From contig NZ_JAJBQV010000031.1 in the NCBI RefSeq assembly GCF_020539865.1, positions 1 to 24,795 on the forward strand: DNA of 24,795 nucleotides, given 5' to 3'. This document shows, piece by piece, positions 1-7,072 of this stretch. Numbering within the stretch: the stretch's first letter is position 1; every line of letters begins with the position of its first letter. Source of the stretch: Megasphaera elsdenii (lineage in GTDB: Bacteria > Bacillota > Negativicutes > Veillonellales > Megasphaeraceae). The translations under genes were made by a program, and so were the position numbers. The notes beneath the pieces were generated by a model. It was not told where the DNA came from. It searched no databases and worked only from the letters and a program-made list of their open reading frames with translations.

Positions 1-53
1 AGATAACTGAGTCCATTTTTTTTAGATGAGGCTATTCTGTTACAGCCCCTTTT
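1..53. repeat. Left copy of a 53-bp inverted repeat shared by both window ends
   Basis: Bases 1-53 are the exact reverse complement of 24741-24793; identity stops at base 54 (g here, t expected). Read inward, the sequence ends in a small hairpin (GAGGCT, ten-base loop, AGCCCC) followed by a T-run. This is terminator-like for anything transcribed into the window from outside. It also resembles the end of an insertion sequence (outward reading GGGGCTGTAACAGAATAG), but no transposase is visible. The simplest reading is that the sequence was cut at the same dispersed repeat on both sides. Confidence 0.8.
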
Positions 54-55
54 GC

Positions 56-211
56 CGTAGGGGCCGTCCTGTTGAGGCGGCCCGTTTGTGGGAATTCCGC
101 AAACTGATACCGCAATTCGTAGGCCGCAGTTCACCGATTAACCTCTCAGTCAGCTGCGCTGACAGCTCTCCTGCTAGGAGAGCCGGGCCGCCTTTCAGGA
201 CGGCCCCTACG
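56..211. repeat. 156-bp long-stem palindromic element with internal hairpins
   Basis: Arms at 56-83 and 185-211 pair over about 25 positions with one small internal bubble; both carry the CGTAGGGGCCGTCCTG core. Inside the long stem are three clear hairpins: 84-104 (GTTTGTGG / CCGCAAAC, one G-T pair), 149-163 (GTCAGC-TGC-GCTGAC) and 165-183 (GCTCTCCT-GCT-AGGAGAGC). No coding potential is convincing. The inner section (CCTCTCAGTCAGC and the following hairpins) resembles palindromic repeats I associate with gut Firmicutes genomes; that is recollection, not a search. It lies just beyond the 3' end of gltS but lacks a U-run on that strand, so it is not a classical intrinsic terminator. Confidence 0.75.
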
Positions 212-214
212 AAA

Positions 215-246
215 GCGGTCCGTGGGACCGCGGCTAACTGCTAGCC
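215..246. repeat. Two tandem small hairpins after gltS
   Basis: Two adjacent perfect hairpins: 215-231 (GCGGTCC-GTG-GGACCGC) and 232-246 (GGCTA-ACTGC-TAGCC). They sit between the gltS stop codon and the 156-bp palindromic element and may help end or stabilise the gltS transcript. No T-run follows on either strand. Confidence 0.55.
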
Positions 247-263
247 ACGAGCCACGGGCCCTA

Positions 264-1526
264 CTAGTGGAATATATTGATGAAGATGGTGATGATCGAC
301 GCGTTGACCGGGTCGATGATGAGCGAGCCGATGAGGGGAATGACGAAGAAAGCCGTCGGTGCCGGGCCGAAGAGTTCGGTCATGGCCGTCATGTTGGCGA
401 TAGCGTTCGGCGTAGCGCCCAAGCCGAAGCCGCAGACGCCGCTGGTCATGACGGCTGCTTCGTAGTCTTTGCCCATGGCGCGGAAGACGATGAAGTAAGC
501 AAAGAGGGCCATGAACAGGGCCTGGCTGAGGAGCATGACGACCAGGGGGATAGCCAGGTCGGCGAGCTGCCAGAGTTTGAGACTCATGAGGACACAGGTC
601 AAGAAGACGGTCAGGCTCAGGCTGCCCAAGACTTCGCTTTCACGCTGGTAGATTTTGTAGGCGTGAGTGAAGTCGGCGATGTTGCGGATGATGGCGGCGA
701 CGATCATAGAGCCGATATAGCCAGGGAAGACCAGGCCGATGCTGCTGAAGAAGCCGCTGACCAGGGTACCCAGGCCCATTGCCAGGAAAAGGTGGGCCAT
801 GGCGTTCATGAAGCGGTAGTTGTCGATGGTCTGACCGATTTTATTTTCAATCTTGATGGCGTTTTCTGCGCGTTCCTTATTGCCGGCAACGGCTTTCAGT
901 TTCGAAACGGTGCCAGCATTGAAGGACGGGTCGAAGCGTTCCGATTCGGCCGAGCTGACCAGGTGGAATTTGTGGACCAGTTCTTCGCCAATCGGGCCGC
1001 CGATGACGCCGCCGGCGACGAGGCCGAAGGTAGCCGCTGCGACGGAAATCGTTGCGCCGCCGTCGAGACCGATGCTTTCCAGGAGCGGGCCGAAGGCGGC
1101 TGCCGTACCGTGACCGCCGACCATGGGGATAGAACCTGTTGCCAGGCCCAGGAGCGGGCTCAGGTCAAAAGCTATGGCCAAGCTGGAGCCGATGATGTTC
1201 TGACAGATGATCAAAATCGTCGTGACAATGGCCATTTTAAAGACCATGATGCCGCCACGCTTGATGAGGCTGATGCTGGCCGTATAGCCGACGCTGGTGA
1301 AGAAGAGCATCATGCAGATATTCTGCATGATCGTATCCTGTTCGTATTTCCAGATGCCTTGGGTATATAAGATACAATTCATGATAGCAAATAAGATGCC
1401 GCCGACAACCGGTGCGGGGATGCAATACTTACGTAGGACGCTGATCTTGACGCGCAACAAGACACCGATGTAGTAGACGACGATGGCCGCAGCCAGGGTC
1501 TGATAAATATTAAGATTTAGGGACAC
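264..1526 (-). CDS. gltS: Sodium/glutamate symporter GltS
   Basis: A 420-residue polytopic membrane protein of the GltS (ESS) family, which imports glutamate together with Na+ across the cytoplasmic membrane. The two signature re-entrant loops are visible: GSIPMVGGHGTAAAFGP around residues 131-147 and GVCGFGLGATPNAIANM at 363-379, each closing one half of the inverted-repeat fold. Length matches the family (about 400). The start is GTG at 1526; a perfect AGGAGG lies 8 bases upstream (complement of 1535-1540), which fixes it. A leftward promoter is visible at 1565-1593, so the gene can be expressed independently of tmcAL 120 bp upstream. Imported glutamate could feed amino-acid fermentation or osmotic balance. 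Substrate is inferred from the family only. Confidence 0.95.
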   Translation of the reverse strand: MSLNLNIYQTLAAAIVVYYIGVLLRVKISVLRKYCIPAPVVGGILFAIMNCILYTQGIWKYEQDTIMQNICMMLFFTSVGYTASISLIKRGGIMVFKMAIVTTILIICQNIIGSSLAIAFDLSPLLGLATGSIPMVGGHGTAAAFGPLLESIGLDGGATISVAAATFGLVAGGVIGGPIGEELVHKFHLVSSAESERFDPSFNAGTVSKLKAVAGNKERAENAIKIENKIGQTIDNYRFMNAMAHLFLAMGLGTLVSGFFSSIGLVFPGYIGSMIVAAIIRNIADFTHAYKIYQRESEVLGSLSLTVFLTCVLMSLKLWQLADLAIPLVVMLLSQALFMALFAYFIVFRAMGKDYEAAVMTSGVCGFGLGATPNAIANMTAMTELFGPAPTAFFVIPLIGSLIIDPVNASIITIFINIFH

Positions 1527-1564
1527 GCAGAAAACCTCCTTATATTTTTAAAAATACAATACAT

Positions 1565-1593
1565 ATCATAACAGATTTTGGGCTGTAAAACAA
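1565..1593 (-). promoter_or_regulatory. Putative gltS promoter with extended -10
   Basis: On the minus strand, TTGTTT (complement of 1588-1593), a 17-bp spacer, then TATGAT (complement of 1565-1570) preceded by TGT, giving an extended -10 element (TGTTATGAT). The -35 is weak, as is common with extended -10 promoters. The start site would fall about 30 bases before the gltS GTG. Confidence 0.5.
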
Positions 1594-1646
1594 TTGTAAA
1601 AAATAAAAGGGACTTGATTTTTTTAGGCATAGATGGAATCTTATTT

Positions 1647-2846
1647 TTAGATAGGCAAGAAAAGAGGCGAATGATAGTAATCTTGATGGCCTTTCCGCTG
1701 GCCTTCTTTAGAAAAGCAGAAAGACTGGATGTCGCTGGCCTTGAGGTCTAATTTCAGCTGTTCCTGTCCTAGCGGAGAGAGGCCAGGCGCATCGGAACGT
1801 ACTCTGGTGACGACAGGAAGCTGTCCTTTTACCCCTTTCAGAAAGGCCGCGCCTCGCCCGTTGAGGGCCAGGAGACGGGCATATTGCGGCCCTGCTTCAT
1901 AAGAGCGGTCCATGAGGTCCCACGATGGCTGTAAGAGGGTGTAAGCTCCCATTCGGCAGAGGCGGCTGTAGGCATAGCGCCGCGTCTTGATAGCCTTGAG
2001 GGCCTGGGCGTAACTGCCGTTTTCCATGAAAGCGCGGTGCCAGCGGTTTTCCAGGCCTTCTGTAAAGGCCGGCAGGCAGCGCAGCTGGTCTGGTGTCAGC
2101 AGGCGGTTCTGGCTGGCGATGAAATCGCCATAGCGGTTGTCGTCGGTGAAGGCGCCTTGGGCCAGCTGGTCTTCTACATCGGTCAGGCTGGCAGACGGAA
2201 GATACGGCCGGCAGGCGGCGGCTCCGCTGTCTCTCATGGCCTGGCGCAAGGCTGTGGCACTGGCAAAGGCAGGGCCTAGTTCCGTATCGCCGTGATGGCC
2301 CTGGCGAGGGAAGGGCCAGAAGGCCAGTGGCCGGTCCTGATTCAACAGGGCCTTGGCGTATTCAAAGGCCAGCAGGGCATTGGGCTGCTCCAGGAGGCGC
2401 CCTTTTTTCGGTGATGCCGCCAGCAGGTATTCTGTCTGTTCGCGGCCTGCTGTTTCTTTTGGGCCTTCTTTTTCCCTGTCCGGCAGGCTGTGGGCACAGC
2501 GGGCCAAGGCCAGGAAGTCTTCGGCCGTGCCGTTTTCGACGCCGCAGGCCAGGCCTTGGCAGCCCAGGCGGCTGGCCAGGGTGACGCCGCCTGTGGCGAA
2601 CCCGGCCGCGCTGGACAAGGCATAGACGGCTGGGAGTTCGATGACTACATCGGCACCGCCTTTGATGGCCCAGACTGCGCGGTGCCACTTATCGAAGAAG
2701 GCCGGTTCGCCGCGCTGGACGAAGGCGCCGCTCATGATGATGACGATGGCTGCATCGGGACCGGCTGCCTGGCGGACTTGAGATATCAAATGGGCGTGAC
2801 CGGTATGGAAAGGGTTGAATTCGGCGATGATGGCGATAGATTTCAT
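1647..2846 (-). CDS. tmcAL: tRNA(Met) cytidine acetate ligase TmcAL (DUF795 family)
   Basis: A 399-residue nucleotidyltransferase-fold protein. TmcAL uses ATP and acetate to make N4-acetylcytidine at the wobble base of elongator tRNA-Met, improving AUG/AUA discrimination. The N-terminus has the family pattern IIAEFNPFHTGH with the HxGH nucleotide-binding motif at residues 14-17, followed by MSGAFVQRGEPAFFDK at about 38-53 and GADVVIELPAVY. Length equals the usual family length of about 400. The ATG is preceded by AGGAGG only 4 bases away, close but strong. A near-consensus promoter lies at 2910-2938. The gene is divergent from the lipoprotein-ackA cluster. The enzyme consumes acetate, the product of the divergent acetate kinase pathway, but a functional link is speculation. 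Confidence 0.92.
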   Translation of the reverse strand: MKSIAIIAEFNPFHTGHAHLISQVRQAAGPDAAIVIIMSGAFVQRGEPAFFDKWHRAVWAIKGGADVVIELPAVYALSSAAGFATGGVTLASRLGCQGLACGVENGTAEDFLALARCAHSLPDREKEGPKETAGREQTEYLLAASPKKGRLLEQPNALLAFEYAKALLNQDRPLAFWPFPRQGHHGDTELGPAFASATALRQAMRDSGAAACRPYLPSASLTDVEDQLAQGAFTDDNRYGDFIASQNRLLTPDQLRCLPAFTEGLENRWHRAFMENGSYAQALKAIKTRRYAYSRLCRMGAYTLLQPSWDLMDRSYEAGPQYARLLALNGRGAAFLKGVKGQLPVVTRVRSDAPGLSPLGQEQLKLDLKASDIQSFCFSKEGQRKGHQDYYHSPLFLPI

Positions 2847-2909
2847 AGAGCCTCCTGTATGTTCAAAAATTCACAAAATAACAGAAGTGTATAGCCTGAC
2901 GAGAATTAT

Positions 2910-2938
2910 ATTATATGTTTTAAACAAAATCGTGCCAA
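2910..2938 (-). promoter_or_regulatory. Promoter of tmcAL
   Basis: On the minus strand, TTGGCA (complement of 2933-2938), exactly 17 bp, then a perfect TATAAT (complement of 2910-2915). A second overlapping TATAAT lies 5 bp further downstream. The tmcAL leader would be about 55-60 bases. Confidence 0.7.
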
Positions 2939-2976
2939 TGGTTATAAGTATACGGGGCACGGTGGGAAACGTCAAT

Positions 2977-3002
2977 AGTATATACTCGTTCCTATCCGGA
3001 TA
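2977..3002. promoter_or_regulatory. Two short palindromes between divergent promoters
   Basis: AGTATATACT (2977-2986) and TATCCGGATA (2993-3002) are perfect 10-bp palindromes between the leftward tmcAL promoter and the rightward lipoprotein promoter. They could be operator sites, but such short AT-rich palindromes also occur by chance. Nothing else is seen in this 257-bp intergenic stretch. Confidence 0.25.
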
Positions 3003-3038
3003 AGGGCGAAAGTATTTGCAATTCGTCGCTTTTTTTAG

Positions 3039-3067
3039 GTGACGCTATAAATCTTTTATGCTATAAT
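3039..3067 (+). promoter_or_regulatory. Promoter of the lipoprotein-ackA-HAD cluster
   Basis: GTGACG (3039-3044), 17 bp, then perfect TATAAT (3062-3067). Transcription would begin about 30 bases before the lipoprotein ATG at 3104. I see no equally good promoter directly before ackA, so the cluster is probably co-transcribed from here. Confidence 0.6.
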
Positions 3068-3103
3068 GAACCTAGTCTGTAGAAAGCATAAATAGGTGAT
3101 GGC

Positions 3104-3640
3104 ATGAAAGAATTGAAATTATTAGCAGTTGCGGCCATGACCGCAGCTGTCGTATTGTTGTCCGGATGCGGCAACATGACGATGCTCGAAGAATATAGCT
3201 TCGGGTATGTCCAACTCAAAGCAGGGAATTCGGAAGTCTATGTAATGACCCCGTTTGACCTGGCCCATGTGAGCCGCCAGAATGGGGAAGGCATGATGTA
3301 CATCAACAACGATAAACACATCAATGTCGTCGCTGTTTCCGAAACGGCTGGCGAAACGACGCCTGTAGCCATGGCAGAAGAATACGTTGCCATGCTGAAA
3401 CAGACACCGGATGTTTCTGATCTGCAAACGAAGGTCACCGACGCGGAAGAAAGCGGCCGCAAGACCACCGTTGTCGACGCTTCCTATACGGAACCGCTCA
3501 ACGGCCAGCCGGCTAAACTCACCGTGCGGAGTCTCTTCTTTGAAGATAATGGCCAGATATGGCACGTCATGTACATGTACAAAGACGGCGATGCTCTGGC
3601 TAAAGAAGTAGTTGACCACGTATTTGGCCAGCTCAAATAA
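3104..3640 (+). CDS. Small predicted lipoprotein of unknown function
   Basis: A 178-residue protein with a clear lipoprotein signal: charged start MKELK, hydrophobic stretch, and lipobox LLSGC with the acylated cysteine at residue 22. After cleavage about 156 residues would sit on the outer face of the cytoplasmic membrane or, in a diderm Negativicute, be sorted to the outer membrane. No enzyme motif is recognised. The mature part looks like a compact alpha/beta domain (PFDLAHVSRQNGEGMMYI; FFEDNGQIWHVMYMY), recalling small domains that hold periplasmic ligands. The ribosome binding site is AGGTG about 6 bases before ATG. It lies 31 bp upstream of ackA and downstream of a good promoter, so it is the first gene of the acetate kinase transcript. 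The function is unknown. Confidence 0.85.
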   Translation: MKELKLLAVAAMTAAVVLLSGCGNMTMLEEYSFGYVQLKAGNSEVYVMTPFDLAHVSRQNGEGMMYINNDKHINVVAVSETAGETTPVAMAEEYVAMLKQTPDVSDLQTKVTDAEESGRKTTVVDASYTEPLNGQPAKLTVRSLFFEDNGQIWHVMYMYKDGDALAKEVVDHVFGQLK

Positions 3641-3671
3641 TTCTAAGACAAATGAAAGAGGGTAAATTTTC

Positions 3672-4868
3672 ATGATCGTATTGGTTGTAAACTGCGGCAG
3701 CTCGTCCTTGAAGTACCAGCTCGTCAATATGGACAATGAAGAAGTAATGGCAAAAGGTTTGGTCGAAAAAATCGGCCTTCCCGATTCGCAGCTGACCCAC
3801 AAATGGAATGGCCAGAAGAAAGAAATCAAACAGTCCATCCCGGATCACAAAGTGGCTGTTAAACTCGTCCTCGACATCCTTACCGACGCTGAATGTGGCG
3901 TCATCAAATCCATGGATGCCATCGACGCTGTCGGCCATCGTGTCGTCCATGGCGGCGAAGAATTCGCGGCTTCCACGCTCATTACAGATGAAGTCATGAA
4001 AGCCTTGGAAAAATGCTCGGCTATGGCTCCGCTCCACAATCCGCCTAACATCATCGGCATCAACGCTTGCAAAGCTATCATGCCTGGCGTTCCTCAGGTC
4101 GGCGTCTTCGACACGGCTTTCCATCAGACCATGCCGGCTAAAGCCTTCATGTATGGCCTTCCGTATGAACTTTACAAAGAAGACCACATCCGCCGTTATG
4201 GCTTCCACGGCACGAGCCATCGCTATGTCGCTGGTGAAGTCGCTAAAGTCATGGGCGTACCGGTTGAAAAACTGCGCATCATCAACTGCCACCTCGGCAA
4301 CGGTTCTTCTTTGGCTGCCATCAAATATGGCAAATGCGTTGACACGACCATGGGCTTTACACCGCTCGCAGGCGTCCTCATGGGCACTCGCTGCGGCGAT
4401 ATCGACCCGGCTATCGTCCTCAACGTCATGGACAACCACAACCTTTCGACGAAAGAAATGGATACGCTCATGAATAAGAAATCCGGCGTCCTCGGCGTTT
4501 CCGGCGTTTCCAGCGACTTCCGCGATCTCGGCAAAGCCGCTGCTGAAGGCAACGAACGCGCTCAGCTCGCCCTCGATATGTTCCATTATCAGGTCCGCAA
4601 AGAAATTGGCGCTTTCGCAGCTGCTATGGGCGGCGTAGACGTCATCACCTTCACGGCTGGCGTCGGCGAAAACGGTATCGAAGACCGTGCAGCCATTGCA
4701 GAAGGCCTGGAATATCTCGGCGCTAAACTCGACCCGCAGCGCAACAACGTCCGCGGCAAAGATGCCCTCATCAGCACGGATGATTCGACGGTCAAGATGT
4801 ATGTCATCCCGACGAACGAAGAAATCATGATCGCCCGCGATACGAAGGACATCGTATCCAAACAGTAA
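3672..4868 (+). CDS. ackA: Acetate kinase AckA
   Basis: A 398-residue acetate kinase of the ASKHA fold, interconverting acetyl phosphate + ADP and acetate + ATP in the cytoplasm; this is the ATP-yielding step of acetate fermentation. Family residues are present: N7 in VNCGSSS, R90 in [10 protein letters not shown]147 in [11 protein letters not shown]179 in FHGTSH, HLGNGSS near 207-213, R240 in GTRCGDIDP, and E383 in the terminal TNEE. Length is typical (about 400). An AGAGGG ribosome binding site precedes the ATG. The usual partner pta is not adjacent; instead a lipoprotein gene lies upstream and a HAD phosphatase downstream. Codon use (GCT, CTC, GGC, GAA) suggests high expression. Confidence 0.97.
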   Translation: MIVLVVNCGSSSLKYQLVNMDNEEVMAKGLVEKIGLPDSQLTHKWNGQKKEIKQSIPDHKVAVKLVLDILTDAECGVIKSMDAIDAVGHRVVHGGEEFAASTLITDEVMKALEKCSAMAPLHNPPNIIGINACKAIMPGVPQVGVFDTAFHQTMPAKAFMYGLPYELYKEDHIRRYGFHGTSHRYVAGEVAKVMGVPVEKLRIINCHLGNGSSLAAIKYGKCVDTTMGFTPLAGVLMGTRCGDIDPAIVLNVMDNHNLSTKEMDTLMNKKSGVLGVSGVSSDFRDLGKAAAEGNERAQLALDMFHYQVRKEIGAFAAAMGGVDVITFTAGVGENGIEDRAAIAEGLEYLGAKLDPQRNNVRGKDALISTDDSTVKMYVIPTNEEIMIARDTKDIVSKQ

Positions 4869-4904
4869 TGACCAAAGTGCGTGCCCGAAGATGGAGTGAA
4901 TACT

Positions 4905-5591
4905 GTGAAATTACTATACTGGGACATTGACGGAACCTTATTGAATACAGGCCGGGCCGGTCTATACGCCATTGAAGAGGTCTTTCACGACCTCAAGGGC
5001 GCTGACGTGCCTGTGCCGAAGATCGCCGCCGGCGGCCGGACGGATAATTTCATCTGCCAGCAGCTCTTGTATAAAGCGACGGGCATCATGCCGACAGACG
5101 ATGAAGTCCATGCTTTTTGCCGGGGTTACGAAAAGAAGCTCCTGAAATGGCTGAAGCGCAAGGCTGAAGAAGGCGTCGTCTTGCCCCATGTGGAAGAGAA
5201 CCTGGCCTTCTTCCAACAGCGCCAGGACTACAAACAGCTCCTCTTGACCGGCAACAGCGCCATTGGCGCCCGTATGAAGATGGATGTCTTCGGCCTGTCC
5301 CAGTATTTTGATTTCCCTCATTCGGGGTTCGCCTTCAATTATTACTATCGCGATGATCTGGCCCGCAATGCCCTGGCCATCGCCAAGAAGACCTGGGGCG
5401 ATGCTATCGAGATGGCTTATGTCATCGGCGACACGCCTTACGACATCCAGTGCGGCAAGGCCATCGGCGCCCGCACTATCAGCGTCGCTACGGGCCGCTA
5501 TTCCTACGAGGAACTGGCCCAGTGCGCGCCTTGGAAGATACTGCATTCCCTTCCGGAACCAGAAGCCTTCCTGAACATCATCGAAAATTAA
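4905..5591 (+). CDS. HAD-family hydrolase, phosphoglycolate-phosphatase-like
   Basis: A 228-residue haloacid dehalogenase-superfamily phosphatase. Motif I is YWDIDGTLL with nucleophile D7 and acid/base D9; motif II is LLLTGN (T115); a lysine follows in ARMKMDVFGL; motif IV is VIGDTPYDI (acidic D176 and D180). The helical insertion after motif I is a C1-type cap. I start it at GTG 4905, because GGAG lies 8 bases upstream and motif I then sits at the usual distance from the start; an in-frame GTG at 4881 lacks a ribosome binding site. It follows ackA by 36 bp and ends at the cluster terminator. The substrate cannot be read from sequence; phosphoglycolate or another small phosphomonoester is plausible. 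Confidence 0.85.
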   Translation: MKLLYWDIDGTLLNTGRAGLYAIEEVFHDLKGADVPVPKIAAGGRTDNFICQQLLYKATGIMPTDDEVHAFCRGYEKKLLKWLKRKAEEGVVLPHVEENLAFFQQRQDYKQLLLTGNSAIGARMKMDVFGLSQYFDFPHSGFAFNYYYRDDLARNALAIAKKTWGDAIEMAYVIGDTPYDIQCGKAIGARTISVATGRYSYEELAQCAPWKILHSLPEPEAFLNIIEN

Positions 5592-5601
5592 ACACACATA
5601 G

Positions 5602-5651
5602 AAAGGGACTGTTGCACGAAGGCTTCGGCTATCAGGCGAGGTCCCTTTTTT
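5602..5651 (+). terminator. Intrinsic terminator of the ackA cluster (cassette copy A)
   Basis: Stem AAAGGGAC (5602-5609) / GTCCCTTT (5641-5648) followed by a T-run. The apical part carries GCACGAAGGCTTCGG, a motif shared with the terminators at 11092, 12850 and 24606. It starts 10 bases after the HAD stop codon. Confidence 0.75.
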
Positions 5652-5732
5652 GTTTGAGGTTTGAGGTTTGATGTAAGGGCCTTTAAATTTAAAACCATCC
5701 GCATCAAACATCAAACTTTTAACATCAAACTC
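5605..5732 (+). repeat. Dispersed intergenic repeat, copy A
   Basis: Terminator module followed by direct heptamers GTTTGAG-GTTTGAG-GTTTGATG and, after an AT-rich centre, the inverted units CATCAAAC-ATCAAAC and CATCAAACTC, so the outer parts can pair. It shares its start and end modules with copies at 12850 and 24606, but the centre is shorter and divergent. Like the others it lies at the 3' end of a rightward transcription unit. Confidence 0.7.
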
Positions 5733-5733
5733 G

Positions 5734-5770
5734 AAAAAGACCCGGACTCATAAAGAGTCCGGGTCTTTTT
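5734..5770. terminator. Bidirectional intrinsic terminator between convergent genes
   Basis: A perfect 16-bp stem, AAAAAGACCCGGACTC (5734-5749) and its complement (5755-5770), with a 5-base loop, flanked by A- and T-runs so that it works on both strands. The right arm and loop lie inside the 3' end of the leftward gene that stops at 5748, so the hairpin encodes that protein's last residues. Confidence 0.85.
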
Positions 5771-6137
5771 CGGGTTCTTCGATACGCCAGGTGTTTTCGA
5801 GGACGCGGAAATTGAGGCGGTGCCATTTCTTTTCGATATCGTCCAGCGTTTGCGAGGCAGAATATAACATATTATTCTGTTTTTGGGCCTGCTTTTCCAG
5901 CTGCGCTATGCGGACGCGCTGTGTAGATACCGTGTCTGCCAGTTCATAGACTTGGAACTGAAGGACGGCAATCCACAGGAACTCCAGAAGGGCGACGAGG
6001 ACGACGCACTTCTGGGCCTTGGGAAGACCGCGCCAGGCCTGGCAGAAACGGCGGCGCAGGCGGGAAAGGAGAGCACAGCTCTGCTGTTCCTTTTGGCGGA
6101 GCCCGGCCAGGAAAGCTGGGGACTTATGTCTGTCCAT
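5748..6137 (-). CDS. Small single-pass membrane protein with coiled coil, unknown function
   Basis: A 129-residue protein with a basic cytoplasmic N-terminus (RLRRRF), one transmembrane helix at about residues 43-63 (CVVLVALLEFLWIAVLQF) and a following heptad-like segment (about 64-110, TVSTQRVRIAQLEKQAQKQN), giving an N-in, C-out arrangement. That architecture is reminiscent of FtsL/DivIC-type division proteins, but no signature supports such a call. The ATG begins 5 bases after the lysR stop codon with only a weak AGG before it, so translation is probably coupled to lysR. Its last codons lie inside the bidirectional terminator hairpin. It is probably real because the frame is compact and co-oriented with lysR; the function is unknown. 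Confidence 0.65.
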   Translation of the reverse strand: MDRHKSPAFLAGLRQKEQQSCALLSRLRRRFCQAWRGLPKAQKCVVLVALLEFLWIAVLQFQVYELADTVSTQRVRIAQLEKQAQKQNNMLYSASQTLDDIEKKWHRLNFRVLENTWRIEEPEKDPDSL

Positions 6138-6142
6138 AGCGC

Positions 6143-7054
6143 CTATAAGTTGGAAATGACGCGGGCCTTATTGCGGACGAAGTCGAGCCATAACTGAGCG
6201 GCATGGGAGAGGTAGTGGCCCCGTTTCCAGATGACGTAGAGGACATGCATGATTTCCGGTTCGACCAGGGGACGGACGACGACCGATTCCGAGACGCGAG
6301 GGTTCGTTTCCTTCGTCGGGCACAGGCGGCTCGGCAAGAGGGCGACGCCCAGGTTGGCGACGACGGTCTGGATCATGAGGTCCCGCTGGCTCGTTTCAAA
6401 GACGATTTTCGGCTGGAAACCGATCTTCTTACAGTGCTGGATGATTTCATCGTGCAGGTTGAAGTCATCGCGATAGAGGACCAGCGATTCATTGGCCAGC
6501 TTCTTGAGGGGAATCGTCTTTTCTTTGGACAAGATGTTGTCCCTGTGGATGATGACGTTCATCGGATCCTGGGTCAAGAAGAACGCTTCAAAGTCCTTTT
6601 CCTTCGGCTGCGTGCAGACGATACCCAAGTCGATGAGGCCTTCTTGGACGCTGATTTCGACTTTCTTCGAGCCGTGTTCGTAAAGGTCCAGTTCGATCTG
6701 CGGGTATTCCTGCTTGAAGGCACCGAGGAGGTTGGCGAAGATGGGAGCGCCCGTGATCGGCGGCAGGCCGATGAGGACCGTCCCTTGTTCCAACTTGAAT
6801 TCGTTTTCGAAGTCCGTCTTCAAGTGTTCGAACATGAAGACGACGCGCTTAGCGTGGGAGAGGAAAATCGTGCCGGCATCGGTGAGTTCGACGGCTTTGG
6901 CATTGCGCATGAAGAGGACGACGCCCAATTCTTCTTCCAGGGCTTTGATGGTACGGCTGATGGCGGACTGGGAAATGTGCAGCGTCCGAGCCGCTTTGCT
7001 GAATGATTTCTTGTCGGCTACTTCGACAAAGTATTTAAGATGATGAAAATCCAT
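6143..7054 (-). CDS. LysR-family transcriptional regulator
   Basis: A 303-residue LysR-type regulator. The N-terminal winged helix-turn-helix is clear (MDFHHLKYFVEVADKKSFSK, then AARTLHISQSAISRTIKAL, residues 1-60), followed by a linker helix and a periplasmic-binding-protein-like effector domain (about 90-290) starting near GTVLIGLPPITG. Length is standard. I start at ATG 7054, with GGAGG 8 bases upstream; the in-frame GTG at 7081 has no good site and adds residues unlike the family. The gene diverges from nifJ across a 490-bp control region and has operator-like palindromes in its own promoter. By the usual LysR logic it is autoregulated and may control nifJ. The ligand is unknown. It is followed at 5 bp by the small membrane protein gene. 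Confidence 0.92.
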   Translation of the reverse strand: MDFHHLKYFVEVADKKSFSKAARTLHISQSAISRTIKALEEELGVVLFMRNAKAVELTDAGTIFLSHAKRVVFMFEHLKTDFENEFKLEQGTVLIGLPPITGAPIFANLLGAFKQEYPQIELDLYEHGSKKVEISVQEGLIDLGIVCTQPKEKDFEAFFLTQDPMNVIIHRDNILSKEKTIPLKKLANESLVLYRDDFNLHDEIIQHCKKIGFQPKIVFETSQRDLMIQTVVANLGVALLPSRLCPTKETNPRVSESVVVRPLVEPEIMHVLYVIWKRGHYLSHAAQLWLDFVRNKARVISNL

Positions 7055-7072
7055 ACTAACACCTCCACTAAT

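Noticed and set aside
5652..5732. GTTTGAG/GTTTGATG unit arrays as a possible CRISPR
   Set aside because: Units are 7-8 bp, directly abutting and inverted, without unique spacers of regular length and without cas genes.
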